This document shows, piece by piece, positions 26,452 to 35,019 of a stretch of DNA of 48,747 nucleotides. A program made the translations under genes and the position numbers. Each line of letters begins with the position of its first letter. Position 1 is the first letter of the stretch. This DNA is from Planctomycetota bacterium (GTDB lineage Bacteria; Planctomycetota; Planctomycetia; Pirellulales; UBA1268): contig JAPOIM010000026.1 of the NCBI GenBank assembly GCA_029978905.1, positions 1 through 48,747 on the forward strand, given 5' to 3'. The notes below the pieces were generated by a model that saw nothing but the letters and a program-made list of their open reading frames with translations, had not been told where the DNA came from and did no database searches.

Positions 26452-27147
26452 TCATGTCTGCCGAACGAGCTCGACGCTCTCCGCGTGATCCAGATCGGCG
26501 GCGTTTCCCTCGTCGGTGTCGATGTGCACCTCGAGCTTGCTCGTCGCGTCTGCCCGCACGAGCAGGTCACGAAACACCGTGCTGCACCCACCCTTGATCA
26601 CCAGGCTCATGCGATCGCCGTCTTTCACACCGAAAAACGCCGCATCCGCATGGCACATGTGCACGTGTCGCTCGGCACGGATCACGCCTTCGGTGAGTTC
26701 GATCGCGCCAGCAGGCCCCACGAGCACGCACCCAGGCGTGCCGGCGATTTTCCCACTGGCCCGCACAGGGAGGGTGAGGCCAAGGGAGATCGCATCGGTG
26801 AAGGCGAGCTCCACCTGAGACGCCTTCCGTGTCGGGCCAAGCACGCGAACCGTCGGCAGCATCCGTCGCTTGGGGCCGACCACCATCACCGTCTCTTCGG
26901 CGGCGTAGAAGCCGTCTTGATAGAGGTTCTTTTGCGGCGTGAGGGTGCGGCCTGGCCCAAAGAGTTTTTCCACGTGCTCATCGGTGAGGTGGCAATGCCT
27001 CGCGGAGATGCTGACGACCAACTTCGGTTCACTCGCTGGGGGGAGCGAGGGAGGGGCGTCATGTGATCGGAGCACGATCTCGCGAACGATGCGTTCGACC
27101 TGAGACCGATCGAGACCGGCGGCGAGTGTTGGCATGGCAAGCGTCAT
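26452..27147 (-). CDS. pduL: PduL-type phosphotransacylase, BMC cargo
   Basis: PduL exchanges CoA for phosphate, here turning lactyl-CoA into lactyl-phosphate and regenerating CoA within the shell. The 231-residue protein begins with an amphipathic helix ([18 protein letters not shown]) and a Pro/Ser-rich linker, as expected for an encapsulation peptide. Two PduL domains follow. Likely zinc ligands are the histidines of SARHCHLT and [11 protein letters not shown], and the C-terminal signature [15 protein letters not shown] is present. The start codon overlaps the end of the regulator gene as ATGA, so the two are translationally coupled. Confidence 0.94.
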   Translation of the reverse strand: MTLAMPTLAAGLDRSQVERIVREIVLRSHDAPPSLPPASEPKLVVSISARHCHLTDEHVEKLFGPGRTLTPQKNLYQDGFYAAEETVMVVGPKRRMLPTVRVLGPTRKASQVELAFTDAISLGLTLPVRASGKIAGTPGCVLVGPAGAIELTEGVIRAERHVHMCHADAAFFGVKDGDRMSLVIKGGCSTVFRDLLVRADATSKLEVHIDTDEGNAADLDHAESVELVRQT

Positions 27148-27977
27148 GCGACGGGTTCCTCATCAAGAGAAGTGGCGTGGGGAGCGGCGGCGTCCTCGTC
27201 TTCGTCTTCGCGGACTGGCGTGGTCACGAGGCGGACTCCCGCATCGGCCACCTTGTCTCGCCAGGCGGCCGACAGACCGTCATCCACCACGAGGCAATCG
27301 ATTTCACTCAGCCCGCAGACGAGCGTCAGGCTGCGGCGGCCAAACTTTGAGCTGTCCGCGACCACAATCACGCGGCCGGCGGCACGGAGCATGGCCTGCT
27401 CGGTTTCCGCAAGGAGCAGATGGGCGTTGAAGAGCCCTTCATCGGCGATTCCGGCCGCGGAGAGCACCGTCGTGGAGACGTGCAGGCGGCCGAGAAGTTC
27501 GTTGGCATAAGGGCCGAGGCAGACACCAGTCTTGGGTGAGACGTAGCCGCCAAGCAAAACCAACTCGGTCTGCGATTCAGAGACGAAGAGGTTGGCCACA
27601 GGCAGGCTGTTGGTCACCACCTGCAGCGGGCGTCCGACGAGTTGCCTGGCGACCTCGTAGGTGGTCGTGCCGCCGTCGAGCAGGACGGTTTCCCCATCCT
27701 CGATTTCCTCAGCAGCTGCCGCGGCGATCGCTCGTTTCGCGGCCCAATTGGCAGGCTGCCGCTGATCGAATTCTTCCAGCCGTGCTTTTCCGCCGCGATA
27801 CACCGCTCCACCGTGCGTGCGGCGGGCAATGCCTTGCTCTTCGAGGGCGTCGAGATCTCGGCGGACCGTCGATTCCGACACACCCAACTCACGCACCAAC
27901 TCCTCCAGCGACGCGAAACCGCGCACGCGGATGAGATCGGTCAGTCGGTGGCGTCGCTGCTGCGAGTGTGCTGGCAT
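27144..27977 (-). CDS. DeoR/GlpR-family transcriptional regulator of the BMC operon
   Basis: The 277-residue protein has an N-terminal DeoR helix-turn-helix ([20 protein letters not shown], then [19 protein letters not shown]) and a C-terminal sugar-phosphate-sensing domain with [16 protein letters not shown] and VADSSKFG. DeoR regulators usually repress sugar catabolism genes until a phosphorylated sugar binds. Being the first gene of the BMC operon makes autoregulation and control by fuculose- or rhamnulose-1-phosphate likely (inference). The start MPAHSQQRR at 27977 is chosen because it sits right before the DNA-binding domain. A pair of direct repeats about 50 bases upstream is a plausible operator. 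Confidence 0.92.
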   Translation of the reverse strand: MPAHSQQRRHRLTDLIRVRGFASLEELVRELGVSESTVRRDLDALEEQGIARRTHGGAVYRGGKARLEEFDQRQPANWAAKRAIAAAAAEEIEDGETVLLDGGTTTYEVARQLVGRPLQVVTNSLPVANLFVSESQTELVLLGGYVSPKTGVCLGPYANELLGRLHVSTTVLSAAGIADEGLFNAHLLLAETEQAMLRAAGRVIVVADSSKFGRRSLTLVCGLSEIDCLVVDDGLSAAWRDKVADAGVRLVTTPVREDEDEDAAAPHATSLDEEPVA

Positions 27978-28024
27978 GGTGGGCTTCCGAACAGTCACAT
28001 CATGATGCGGTACGATCATTTTTG

Positions 28025-28044
28025 CAACTGTTTCCAACCGTTTT
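28025..28044 (-). promoter_or_regulatory. Candidate DeoR operator, tandem 10-bp repeat
   Basis: Two adjacent ten-base units read CAACTGTTTC (28025-28034) and CAACCGTTTT (28035-28044) on the plus strand, 8/10 identical and phased by one helical turn. They lie 48-67 bases upstream of the regulator start. DeoR-family operators are commonly short direct repeats with runs of A or T like these. Binding is inferred. Confidence 0.45.
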
Positions 28045-28264
28045 TCGCTCGCGTTCTATCAAACCACCACAAAATACGTCACAAAACAGGCAGCAGCCTC
28101 CACTTTCATCAGGTTGAGGGTTCTGCGAAAGCTTTGCGGGGTCCGCGGCTCAGGAAATCTAGCCCACGTTTTCGGCACGTGACGACAACACAGCCGCGAA
28201 AGGGGGAGGGCTCGGTTTTGCCCGCAAAACAGCCGCCGCATGGAGGCAGAGCACCTACCGCGTT

Positions 28265-28289
28265 CAGGCCGCCTTGCAGCGGCGGCCTG
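28265..28289. repeat. Perfect 9-bp stem-loop between purN and BMC operon
   Basis: CAGGCCGCC (28265-28273) and GGCGGCCTG (28281-28289) pair around a seven-base loop. It lies about 47 bases past the purN stop, so it may be a transcript end structure for purN. No U-run follows. Confidence 0.5.
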
Positions 28290-28335
28290 TGGCGAACGAT
28301 CTCGGACTGATTTTGGCCGAAAAGCCAAAAAACCG

Positions 28336-28959
28336 TTAGCCGCAGGAGCCGAGGGGCAGGGGGCCGTGCTGGCCGAGCGCGATCGCCTGAATGGCCGCAG
28401 GGAGCAGCCTGCACTCGGCCGCAAAGACGCGGGCGGCGAGGGTGTCTGGTGTATCTCCCGCCACCACCTTCACCGCCTCCTGAGCAAGGACACGGCCGTT
28501 GTCGTAGATCTCATCCACCAGGTGCACGGTGCATCCCGACACCGTGCATCCCCTCGCGAGCACCGCGCGGTGGACGGCCATTCCGTGATACCCCTTGCCA
28601 CCAAAGGCAGGCAGGAGGGATGGATGAATGTTGACCACGCGACCGGCGAAGTCGTTTGGGACTTCCAACAAGTGGAGATAGCCACCCAGCACCACGAGAT
28701 CGACCTGTCGCTCCCGGCAGGCGGCAAAGGCCTGCTCGCTCACGAGCGTGGCGCTGCTCTGCCGAGGGTTGAGCACGACAGTCGGCAAGCCAGCCTGCCG
28801 CGCAATGGCCGTGCCCCGCACGTCCTCCCGGCTGGAAACGACGAGCACCACTTCCGCATTCAGACTGCCAGCCGCAATCTTCTCAAGCAGATTCTCAAGC
28901 GTCCGGCCGCTGCCTGACACAAACACGGCGAGCCGCAGCGGCGTGTGCGCATCGCTCAC
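28336..28959 (-). CDS. purN: Phosphoribosylglycinamide formyltransferase PurN
   Basis: PurN transfers a formyl group from 10-formyl-tetrahydrofolate to GAR in purine synthesis. The 207-residue protein has the N-terminal AVFVSGSGRTLENLL, the VLGGYLHLL strand, and the catalytic set: Asn and His in VNIHPSLLPAFGGKGYHG and Asp in VDEIYDNGRVLAQ. It is of normal length. Its ATG overlaps the stop of ileS as ATGA, so it is translationally coupled to it, an unusual partner for this enzyme. Confidence 0.93.
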   Translation of the reverse strand: MSDAHTPLRLAVFVSGSGRTLENLLEKIAAGSLNAEVVLVVSSREDVRGTAIARQAGLPTVVLNPRQSSATLVSEQAFAACRERQVDLVVLGGYLHLLEVPNDFAGRVVNIHPSLLPAFGGKGYHGMAVHRAVLARGCTVSGCTVHLVDEIYDNGRVLAQEAVKVVAGDTPDTLAARVFAAECRLLPAAIQAIALGQHGPLPLGSCG

Positions 28960-31900
28960 GATGCCGCCTCCGCACGCCGGATCGTGATCGTGAGGGGGTG
29001 CCCATCCACCGTGATCTCTTCCCGAGCGCCGGCGGGCAGTTCGCCAAACGAGGCCGTGGTGGCGAGGGTCTCGGAGGCCACAAAGTCGAGGTGGCGTTCG
29101 AGCGCGGTCCGCAGCATCTCGGCGTCGGTCACAAAGCCAAGCTCAATGCGGTCGGTAAACTCCATGTCGAGGTCTTTTCGCTTCGACTGCACCGCGTGCA
29201 CCACTTCCCGAACGAGGCCTTCGGCGATCAGCTCATCGGTCAACTCTGACGAGATCACGACCACTGCCCGCTCGCTCTCTGCAGCGGCCCAGCCGGGCTT
29301 CGCCGTCGTCCGCACCAGCAGTTCATCACGCGTGAGCGTCACCGTGTCGCCACTTGGGAGCGTCACCAACACACTGCCTGACGACGAGACCTCCGCGAGC
29401 AGGGCCGCGGCATCCGCGGCCGCCAGCGCATCCCGCACCTGCGGCAGGCTCTTGCCAAGCCGGGGCCCCAGCTTCTTCAGATCCGCCTGCACGCTTCTTG
29501 TGATGTACCGCTGCGGATCCTGGCAGACCTCGCAGGCCTTCACGTTGAGTTCGTCACAGACAATCGAGGCGTGCGACGCGAGCCAATCCGCATCGGTCGC
29601 CGGCGTTCCATCCGCGAGGATCACCTCCACCTTGCCGAGCGGCTGGCGGACCTTGAGTTTGGCAGACGCGCGTGCAGCCCGACCAAGCGAGGCGATGTCG
29701 CGGACGATCGCCATGCGGCGTGCCAGATCGGCATCCACGAGTTCCGGCCGCCCGGTGGGATAGTCGCACAGGTGCACGCTCTCCGCGACGCGTTTCCCAA
29801 AAGGAGCCACCGCGAGGTTCTGCCATATCGCCTCGGTCACGAAAGGCACAAAGGGCGCTGCGAGCCGGCAGATCTCCAGCAAACACTCGTAGAGCGTCCA
29901 GTAGGCATCGAGTTTGTCTGGGCATGCCGCCCCACCCGCGTCGGCCTTCCCGGCAGACCAAAACCGGCTGCGGCTTCGACGCACAAACCAGTTGCTCACG
30001 GCATCAACGAGACTATGCAGCCGACCGGCAGCCGCGAAGTGGTCAAAGCGATCGAGCTGTTCCACGACGGCCGCCGCGGTGTCGTGGAGTTCCGAGAGCA
30101 TCCAGCGATCGAGTTCGCTGCGCTCCGCGGCCGGGCGAAAACCTCGCGCACCCGCAAGTGAGGCGTGGTCAAGGTTGCCGGGCTCCTCGATCAACTCCCC
30201 TGGATCAAACCCATCGATGCGGGCATAGATCACAAAGAACGAGTAGACGTTCCACAGCCGCAGGAGAAACTCGGGCACACTCTCGCGGATCGCCCGCTCG
30301 TTGTAGCGGATGCTCGTCCACGGAGGCTGGCCTGCCAGGAAGTACCAGCGGAGTGCATCCGCTCCGTAGGCGTTGAAGATGGCCGCCGGCTCTTTGTAGT
30401 TGCGGCGACTCTTGCTCATCTTCTGCCCATCCTCGCCGAGCATGTGCCCAAGCACGATGCAGGTGCGAAACGGGTGGGGGGCGTTGGCGTCGGGGCGGGC
30501 GGCCCCTTCCGGCAGCGGGCGAACCATGTCGGTCGTGCCGCGGCTTCCAAACAGCAGCGTGCTGGTGGCGAGTTGGCTGTAGAACCAACCTCGGGTTTGG
30601 TCGATCGCCTCGGAGATGAAATCAGCAGGAAACTGCGAGGCGAAGTCGTCGTGCCCCTGATGGGGCCAGCCCCACTGTGCAAACGGCATCGCACCAGAGT
30701 CAAACCAGCAGTCGATCACCTCGGGCACCCGCCGCATGCGACTCCCCTCGGCAAATGGGGAGTCGTAGGTGACGAAATCGATATACGGCTTGTGCACCCG
30801 CAGGTCGTCCGACAACTCCGGGTTCTCTTGCTTCGCCTGCTCAAACACCTCCATGCCGGCAGCGCCTGGCTTGGCGAGCAGTTCGTCGTAGGAGGCTACC
30901 GCTTCCGATTTTCCAGTCGCCTCGCACACCCAGATCGGCAGGGGCGTGCCCCAGTACCGCTCGCGTGAAAGCGCCCAGTCGACGTTCGTTGCGAGGAAGT
31001 TGCCGAACCGGCCGTCTCGAATGTGGTCGGGAAGCCAAGTGACTTCAGCATTGTTGGCGAGCATCTCATCGCGGAAGCTACTTGTACGGATGAACCAGCT
31101 CTCGCGGGGATACTGAATCAACGGGTCATTGTCGGCCCGCCAGCAGAACGGGTAGTCGTGGAGGTACTGCTCCTGATGCACCAGCAATCCACGGGCCCGC
31201 AGGTCGCGAGCGATGTCGCGGTCGCACTCTTTCACAAAGCGGCCCGAGCCCATCGGGAAGGCATCGGTGAAGCGACCATCCGAGGCAACGGGATTGAGGA
31301 GCGCCGGGCCCGCTCCTTCCGCAAACCGTGCCTGCTCTGCGATCAACACGCCAAAGTCAACCTCGCCAAAGGCAGGCGCCACGTGCACGATGCCCGTCCC
31401 CGCGTCGGTCGTGACAAAGTCCGCCGCGACCACTCGCCACGCGACCGCCTCGAGGCCTCCGTCGCAGAGTTCCGCGTGGGGACACCCCTCAGCGGGCCGG
31501 AAGGTGTCAAACGGTGGCAGGTAACTAGCCCCGATGAGCTCACTCCCACGAACACGGCCAACCTGCTGCAGCTCGTGGGGCACGCCCGCCGTCGCATCTT
31601 TTCCGAGTCGCTCGATCAGGCTCGCCGCGAGGGCCTCGGCGACCACATATTCCTGGCCAGAATCACTCGCCTGGAGGACGACGTAGTCAAGGTCTTCACG
31701 AACCGCCGCAAACTGATTGGCGGGGAGGGTCCACGGGGTGGTCGTCCAGGCCACGAGACTGCGGTTGGTCACCTCTCCACGCGGGTCGAGCAGAGGGAAG
31801 GCGACAAACACGCTCGGGTCGGCCACCTCGCGGTAGCCTTGCCCCACCTCTCCGGAGGAGAGCGCGGTACCGCCTTGGGCCCACCACCAGACGATCTTAT

Positions 31901-32426
31901 GGCCGCGGTAGAGGAGCCCACGATCGTAGAGTTCGGCGAGCGCCCACCAGACACTCTCCACGTAGGAACGGTGGTACGTGACGTAGGCTTCCGAGAGGTC
32001 GATCCAAAAACCGATCCGCTCCGTCAGCGTCTCCCACTCTTTCATGTACCGCCAGACGCTCTGCTGGCAGCGATGAATGAACGGTTCAACCCCAAACGCC
32101 TCGATCTCTTCCTTCGAGTGGATGCCGAGCTCTTTGCAAACCTCGACTTCCACAGGCAACCCGTGCGTATCCCAGCCAGCCTTGCGACGGCAGAACTGCC
32201 CTCGCATGGTGCGATACCGCGGGTAGAGGTCCTTGATCGTGCGGGTCAGGCAGTGCCCTGGATGCGGCATGCCGTTGGCAGTGGGCGGCCCTTCGTAAAA
32301 CACGAATGAGGGGGCACCTTCCCGCTGCGCGAGAGACTTTTCTGGAATCGACGCATTCCGCCAGAGGTCGGCGATCGACGCCTCAAGAGCAGGAAAGTCA
32401 GGCTTACCGCGAACCGGTTCGAACAT
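28956..32426 (-). CDS. ileS: Isoleucyl-tRNA synthetase IleS
   Basis: IleS charges tRNA-Ile. At 1156 residues it has the size of the long, eukaryote-like type (IleRS2). The HIGH-type site is GMPHPGH, the second signature is GQKMSKSRRNY, and GWDTHGLPVEVEV is conserved. The CP1 editing domain has TTPWTLPANQFA and HVAPAFGEVDFG. Where most relatives have a CPRCGT zinc knuckle, this protein reads WWWAQGGTALSSGEV, so that zinc site is lost. The tRNA-binding C-terminal domain is full length. It lies eight bases after the nucleoside phosphorylase gene and overlaps purN by four bases. Confidence 0.96.
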   Translation of the reverse strand: MFEPVRGKPDFPALEASIADLWRNASIPEKSLAQREGAPSFVFYEGPPTANGMPHPGHCLTRTIKDLYPRYRTMRGQFCRRKAGWDTHGLPVEVEVCKELGIHSKEEIEAFGVEPFIHRCQQSVWRYMKEWETLTERIGFWIDLSEAYVTYHRSYVESVWWALAELYDRGLLYRGHKIVWWWAQGGTALSSGEVGQGYREVADPSVFVAFPLLDPRGEVTNRSLVAWTTTPWTLPANQFAAVREDLDYVVLQASDSGQEYVVAEALAASLIERLGKDATAGVPHELQQVGRVRGSELIGASYLPPFDTFRPAEGCPHAELCDGGLEAVAWRVVAADFVTTDAGTGIVHVAPAFGEVDFGVLIAEQARFAEGAGPALLNPVASDGRFTDAFPMGSGRFVKECDRDIARDLRARGLLVHQEQYLHDYPFCWRADNDPLIQYPRESWFIRTSSFRDEMLANNAEVTWLPDHIRDGRFGNFLATNVDWALSRERYWGTPLPIWVCEATGKSEAVASYDELLAKPGAAGMEVFEQAKQENPELSDDLRVHKPYIDFVTYDSPFAEGSRMRRVPEVIDCWFDSGAMPFAQWGWPHQGHDDFASQFPADFISEAIDQTRGWFYSQLATSTLLFGSRGTTDMVRPLPEGAARPDANAPHPFRTCIVLGHMLGEDGQKMSKSRRNYKEPAAIFNAYGADALRWYFLAGQPPWTSIRYNERAIRESVPEFLLRLWNVYSFFVIYARIDGFDPGELIEEPGNLDHASLAGARGFRPAAERSELDRWMLSELHDTAAAVVEQLDRFDHFAAAGRLHSLVDAVSNWFVRRSRSRFWSAGKADAGGAACPDKLDAYWTLYECLLEICRLAAPFVPFVTEAIWQNLAVAPFGKRVAESVHLCDYPTGRPELVDADLARRMAIVRDIASLGRAARASAKLKVRQPLGKVEVILADGTPATDADWLASHASIVCDELNVKACEVCQDPQRYITRSVQADLKKLGPRLGKSLPQVRDALAAADAAALLAEVSSSGSVLVTLPSGDTVTLTRDELLVRTTAKPGWAAAESERAVVVISSELTDELIAEGLVREVVHAVQSKRKDLDMEFTDRIELGFVTDAEMLRTALERHLDFVASETLATTASFGELPAGAREEITVDGHPLTITIRRAEAAS

Positions 32427-32434
32427 CGCGTGTC

Positions 32435-33271
32435 TTACAACTCCACTCCAGCAGCATCGCGGACCACCGCCGTGATGATCGCTCGCAGTTTGGGCTCAGC
32501 CGATCGGGCAACCGCGAGAATTTTCTCCACGACGGCCACTTCCAAGGCATCTGGCAGACACATGTCGGTCACCACCGAAAGCCCCAGCACCTTGAGGCCA
32601 GCGTGCACCGCCACGATCACCTCCGGCACGGTTGACATGCCAACCACGTCGGCGCCGATCGTGCGCAAAAAGCGATACTCCGCCCGCGTCTCGAGATTGG
32701 GGCCGGTCACGGCGACATACGTGCCGCGGTGAGCGACGAAGTCTTCTCGCCTGGCCACCTCGAGCGCACGATCGATGAGTTCGGGCGTGTACGGAGCCGA
32801 CATGTCGGGGAACCGCGGGCCGAGGCGATCATCGTTGATGCCGACCAATGGATTGTCGTTCATCAGATTGATGTGGTCATCAATCACCATCACGTCACCC
32901 GCGGCGTAGTGCGGGTTCATCCCGCCGCAAGCGTTGGTCACCACGAGAGTTGATCCCCCCAAACGCTTCAGCACCCGCACAGGCAGTGTGATCTGAGAGA
33001 GTGGATAACCCTCGTAGGCGTGCATCCGACCTTCGAGCACGATGACCGGCACGCCTTCGAGCATGCCGCAGACCAGCCGGCCTGCGTGCCCCGTGGCCGT
33101 TGACTTCGCGAAGTGAGGGATCTCCTCGTAGGGGATCACCACCGCATCGCTGACCTGTTCCGCGATGCCACCGAGGCCGCTGCCGAGAATGATCCCAACC
33201 GTGGGTTGGTGGGGCCAACGCGCGTGGATGGCTTGGGAAGCCTCTTCGATCTGATCGTGGAGATGCAACAT
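32435..33271 (-). CDS. punA: Purine nucleoside phosphorylase (PNP-I, trimeric type)
   Basis: This enzyme cleaves inosine and guanosine (and deoxy forms) with phosphate for purine salvage. The 278 residues carry the phosphate-binding VGIILGSGLGGIAEQV, the GHAGRLVCG block, HAYEGYPLSQ, and the purine-binding stretch TNACGGMNPHYAAGDVMVIDDHIN. YVAVTGPNLETRAEYRFLR and ADVVGMSTVPEVIVA also match. The gene is directly upstream of ileS with an eight-base gap and shares the strand with the preceding acidic protein gene. Confidence 0.94.
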   Translation of the reverse strand: MLHLHDQIEEASQAIHARWPHQPTVGIILGSGLGGIAEQVSDAVVIPYEEIPHFAKSTATGHAGRLVCGMLEGVPVIVLEGRMHAYEGYPLSQITLPVRVLKRLGGSTLVVTNACGGMNPHYAAGDVMVIDDHINLMNDNPLVGINDDRLGPRFPDMSAPYTPELIDRALEVARREDFVAHRGTYVAVTGPNLETRAEYRFLRTIGADVVGMSTVPEVIVAVHAGLKVLGLSVVTDMCLPDALEVAVVEKILAVARSAEPKLRAIITAVVRDAAGVEL

Positions 33272-33307
33272 ACGGTCTGTCGACTCTTTGGTGGGGCGGC
33301 GTGTGAA

Positions 33308-33598
33308 CTACTTCTTCTTTCCAGGAGGCATTTCAGGAGTCTCCTCGTCGGGGTGATCCCAATCAGGATCATCCGCCTCTTCTTCGAAATCGTCGTCGAA
33401 GTCGTCGTCGAAGTCGTCGAAGTCGCTCTCCTCACCCTCGAGGGGATCGTCGATGGGGGAATCGTCATCACTATCGTCGTCGTCGTCACCAGAACTGGCT
33501 CTGGGCACGACGAGCGGGAGCCGCGACGCGGGTCGGGAGAAGGCGGTTCTGCCGGCAGAAACACGCGACCGGGAGAAGAAAGCTGTGGTGCAAGGCAT
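33308..33598 (-). CDS. Small acidic low-complexity protein
   Basis: The 96-residue product starts with a basic, Ser/Arg-rich stretch (AFFSRSRVSAGRTAFSRPAS) and then turns strongly acidic, with Asp/Glu/Phe repeats (DFDDFDDDFDDDFEEEADD) and a lysine end (GKKK). No fold is recognised. The acidic run is encoded by near-perfect short tandem repeats. The start at 33598 is uncertain; 33646 is an alternative and neither has a good ribosome binding site. It precedes the nucleoside phosphorylase gene by 36 bases. Similar acidic proteins occur in planctomycetes, but I know no function. Confidence 0.55.
   Translation of the reverse strand: MPCTTAFFSRSRVSAGRTAFSRPASRLPLVVPRASSGDDDDDSDDDSPIDDPLEGEESDFDDFDDDFDDDFEEEADDPDWDHPDEETPEMPPGKKK
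33385..33426 (-). repeat. Short tandem repeat coding acidic Phe/Asp run
   Basis: Two 12-base units (CGAAATCGTCGT, CGAAGTCGTCGT) are followed by two shortened 9-base versions (CGAAGTCGT, CGAAGTCGC). All lie in frame within the acidic protein, and unit-number changes would only alter the length of the acidic tract. Confidence 0.75.
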
Positions 33599-33714
33599 GT
33601 GGATTTCTCGTGACAAGCCACCGACCGGCACTCGCCCGCCGGTCATGAGAGACGCAGAGGAGCATTCTACGCCGTCTTCGTCAACCCGCTTTGGGCGGGC
33701 AGAGGAAGCGTAAC

Positions 33715-34938
33715 TCAGGTGCGGTAATCAGCGTTGAGGTGGACGTATTCGGCGGTCAGGTCGCTGGAGTAGAACGTGATCGAACCCGGGCCATCTCCGA
33801 CGACCAGCCGGATTTCCGTCTCCCGACTGCCTCGAATCGAGTCTGAGACCGCGGTTTCGTCACACGCCACGGGCGCCCCTTCGGCGAAGAGCAGGGTTCC
33901 GTTGACGTGCAGGACGAGCCGATTGGCGTCGAAGGGAACGCCGGCGTAGCCCGCCGCCGAGACGATTCGGCCCCAGTTGGGATCCGCCCCGGAAATCGCG
34001 GTTTTCACCAGCGGGCTGTCGGCCACGGCGCGAGCGATCGTCCGCGCATCATCGCGGGTTTGAGCGCCGGTGAGCTCGATGCGAATCACGTGCGTCGCCC
34101 CTTCACCATCGTCTGCGATTTCGCGGGCGAGAGTGCGGCAGGTGTCCATCAGCAGCCTGCCAAACTCCTCAAGATCCTCGCCCCCCAAGCAAGGGCCGCC
34201 CGCAGCGCCGTTGGCCAGCAGCAGCACGGTGTCGTTGGTGCTCGTGTGCCCATCGACACTGACGCAGTTAAAGGATTCTTCGCAGGCCTCCCCGAGCAGC
34301 CGCTGCGCGTCGGCCGCGGCCAGGGGTGCATCTGTGAGGATCACCCCGAGCATCGTGGCCATCCGCGGCCCCACCATCGCCGCACCCTTCGCAACTCCCG
34401 TGATGGAGATCGCTCGGCCGCCTGCGGTGAACGTTCGACCGTAGAGTTTTGGTCGGGTGTCGGTGGTCATCATCCCACGGGCTGCGGTGACGAGCGACTG
34501 CTGGCTTTCCCCGAGCACTGCAGCGGCCTGGGCAATCCCCGTGGTCAGGACGGGCATCGGCAGAAACTCACCGATGACCCCTGTGGAGAGCACGAGCACT
34601 TCCGAGCCTTGGACGCCCAGTTGTTCGGCCGCCGCCGCCGCCATCGCTTCGGCGTCTTGCAGCCCCCGCGAACCCGTGCAGGCGTTGGCGTTGCCGGAGT
34701 TGACCACGACCGCCCGAAAGCCCTCGCCCGGCGTCCTTGCCCGGTCGTACGCCACCGGAGCCGCGTAGACGAGATTCGTGGTGTACACGCCGGCCGCTGT
34801 GCACGGCTGTGTCGACACAAACAAGGCCACGTCTTCTCGCGTTGGGTTGCGTTTGAGTCCTGCATGCACCCCCGCCGCGCGGAAGCCTGCCGGCATGTGA
34901 GGGATGGGCAGTTGGAGAGGGGTCTCGGCGATCGGCAT
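33715..34938 (-). CDS. argJ: Bifunctional ornithine acetyltransferase/N-acetylglutamate synthase ArgJ
   Basis: ArgJ transfers the acetyl group from N-acetylornithine to glutamate in arginine synthesis and may also make N-acetylglutamate from acetyl-CoA. The 407-residue protein has VVVNSGNANACTG, LSTGVIGEFLPM and the self-cleavage region KGAAMVGPRMATMLGVILTD, where the Thr after Ala is the nucleophile exposed by autoproteolysis. The C-terminal SPLVKTAISGADPNWGRI block is typical. The start at 34938 is chosen by alignment; the upstream frame to 35007 encodes a His/Arg/Pro-rich leader. It follows argC by 81 bases. Confidence 0.94.
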   Translation of the reverse strand: MPIAETPLQLPIPHMPAGFRAAGVHAGLKRNPTREDVALFVSTQPCTAAGVYTTNLVYAAPVAYDRARTPGEGFRAVVVNSGNANACTGSRGLQDAEAMAAAAAEQLGVQGSEVLVLSTGVIGEFLPMPVLTTGIAQAAAVLGESQQSLVTAARGMMTTDTRPKLYGRTFTAGGRAISITGVAKGAAMVGPRMATMLGVILTDAPLAAADAQRLLGEACEESFNCVSVDGHTSTNDTVLLLANGAAGGPCLGGEDLEEFGRLLMDTCRTLAREIADDGEGATHVIRIELTGAQTRDDARTIARAVADSPLVKTAISGADPNWGRIVSAAGYAGVPFDANRLVLHVNGTLLFAEGAPVACDETAVSDSIRGSRETEIRLVVGDGPGSITFYSSDLTAEYVHLNADYRT

Positions 34939-35019
34939 GGCAGTGTGCGGCCCGGCGTGGGCACTGTGGAGGGGAACAGGACGTCTCGAAGAGTGCACAC
35001 GATGCACCTCCGAGCCAAT

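Larger units (their letters stand above)
27978..28335. other. Gene-free region upstream of the BMC operon
   Basis: This 358-base gap between the regulator gene and purN holds no convincing gene. Its left part is AT-richer and should carry the operon promoter and the tandem repeats at 28025-28044. Its right part carries a perfect 9-bp stem-loop. I found no confident -35/-10 pair. Confidence 0.6.

Noticed and set aside
28030..28110. Housekeeping promoter for the BMC operon
   Set aside because: Several weak -10-like hexamers occur, but no pair with acceptable -35 match and 16-18 base spacing; a confident call is not possible.
28304..28330. TTTTGGC/GCCAAAA inverted repeat as a purN terminator
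   Set aside because: It lies next to the purN stop but no U-run follows in the transcript, and the stem is short and AT-rich.
33385..33426. Repeat cluster considered as a CRISPR array
   Set aside because: The units are 9-12 bases, contiguous without spacers, and in frame with an acidic protein.
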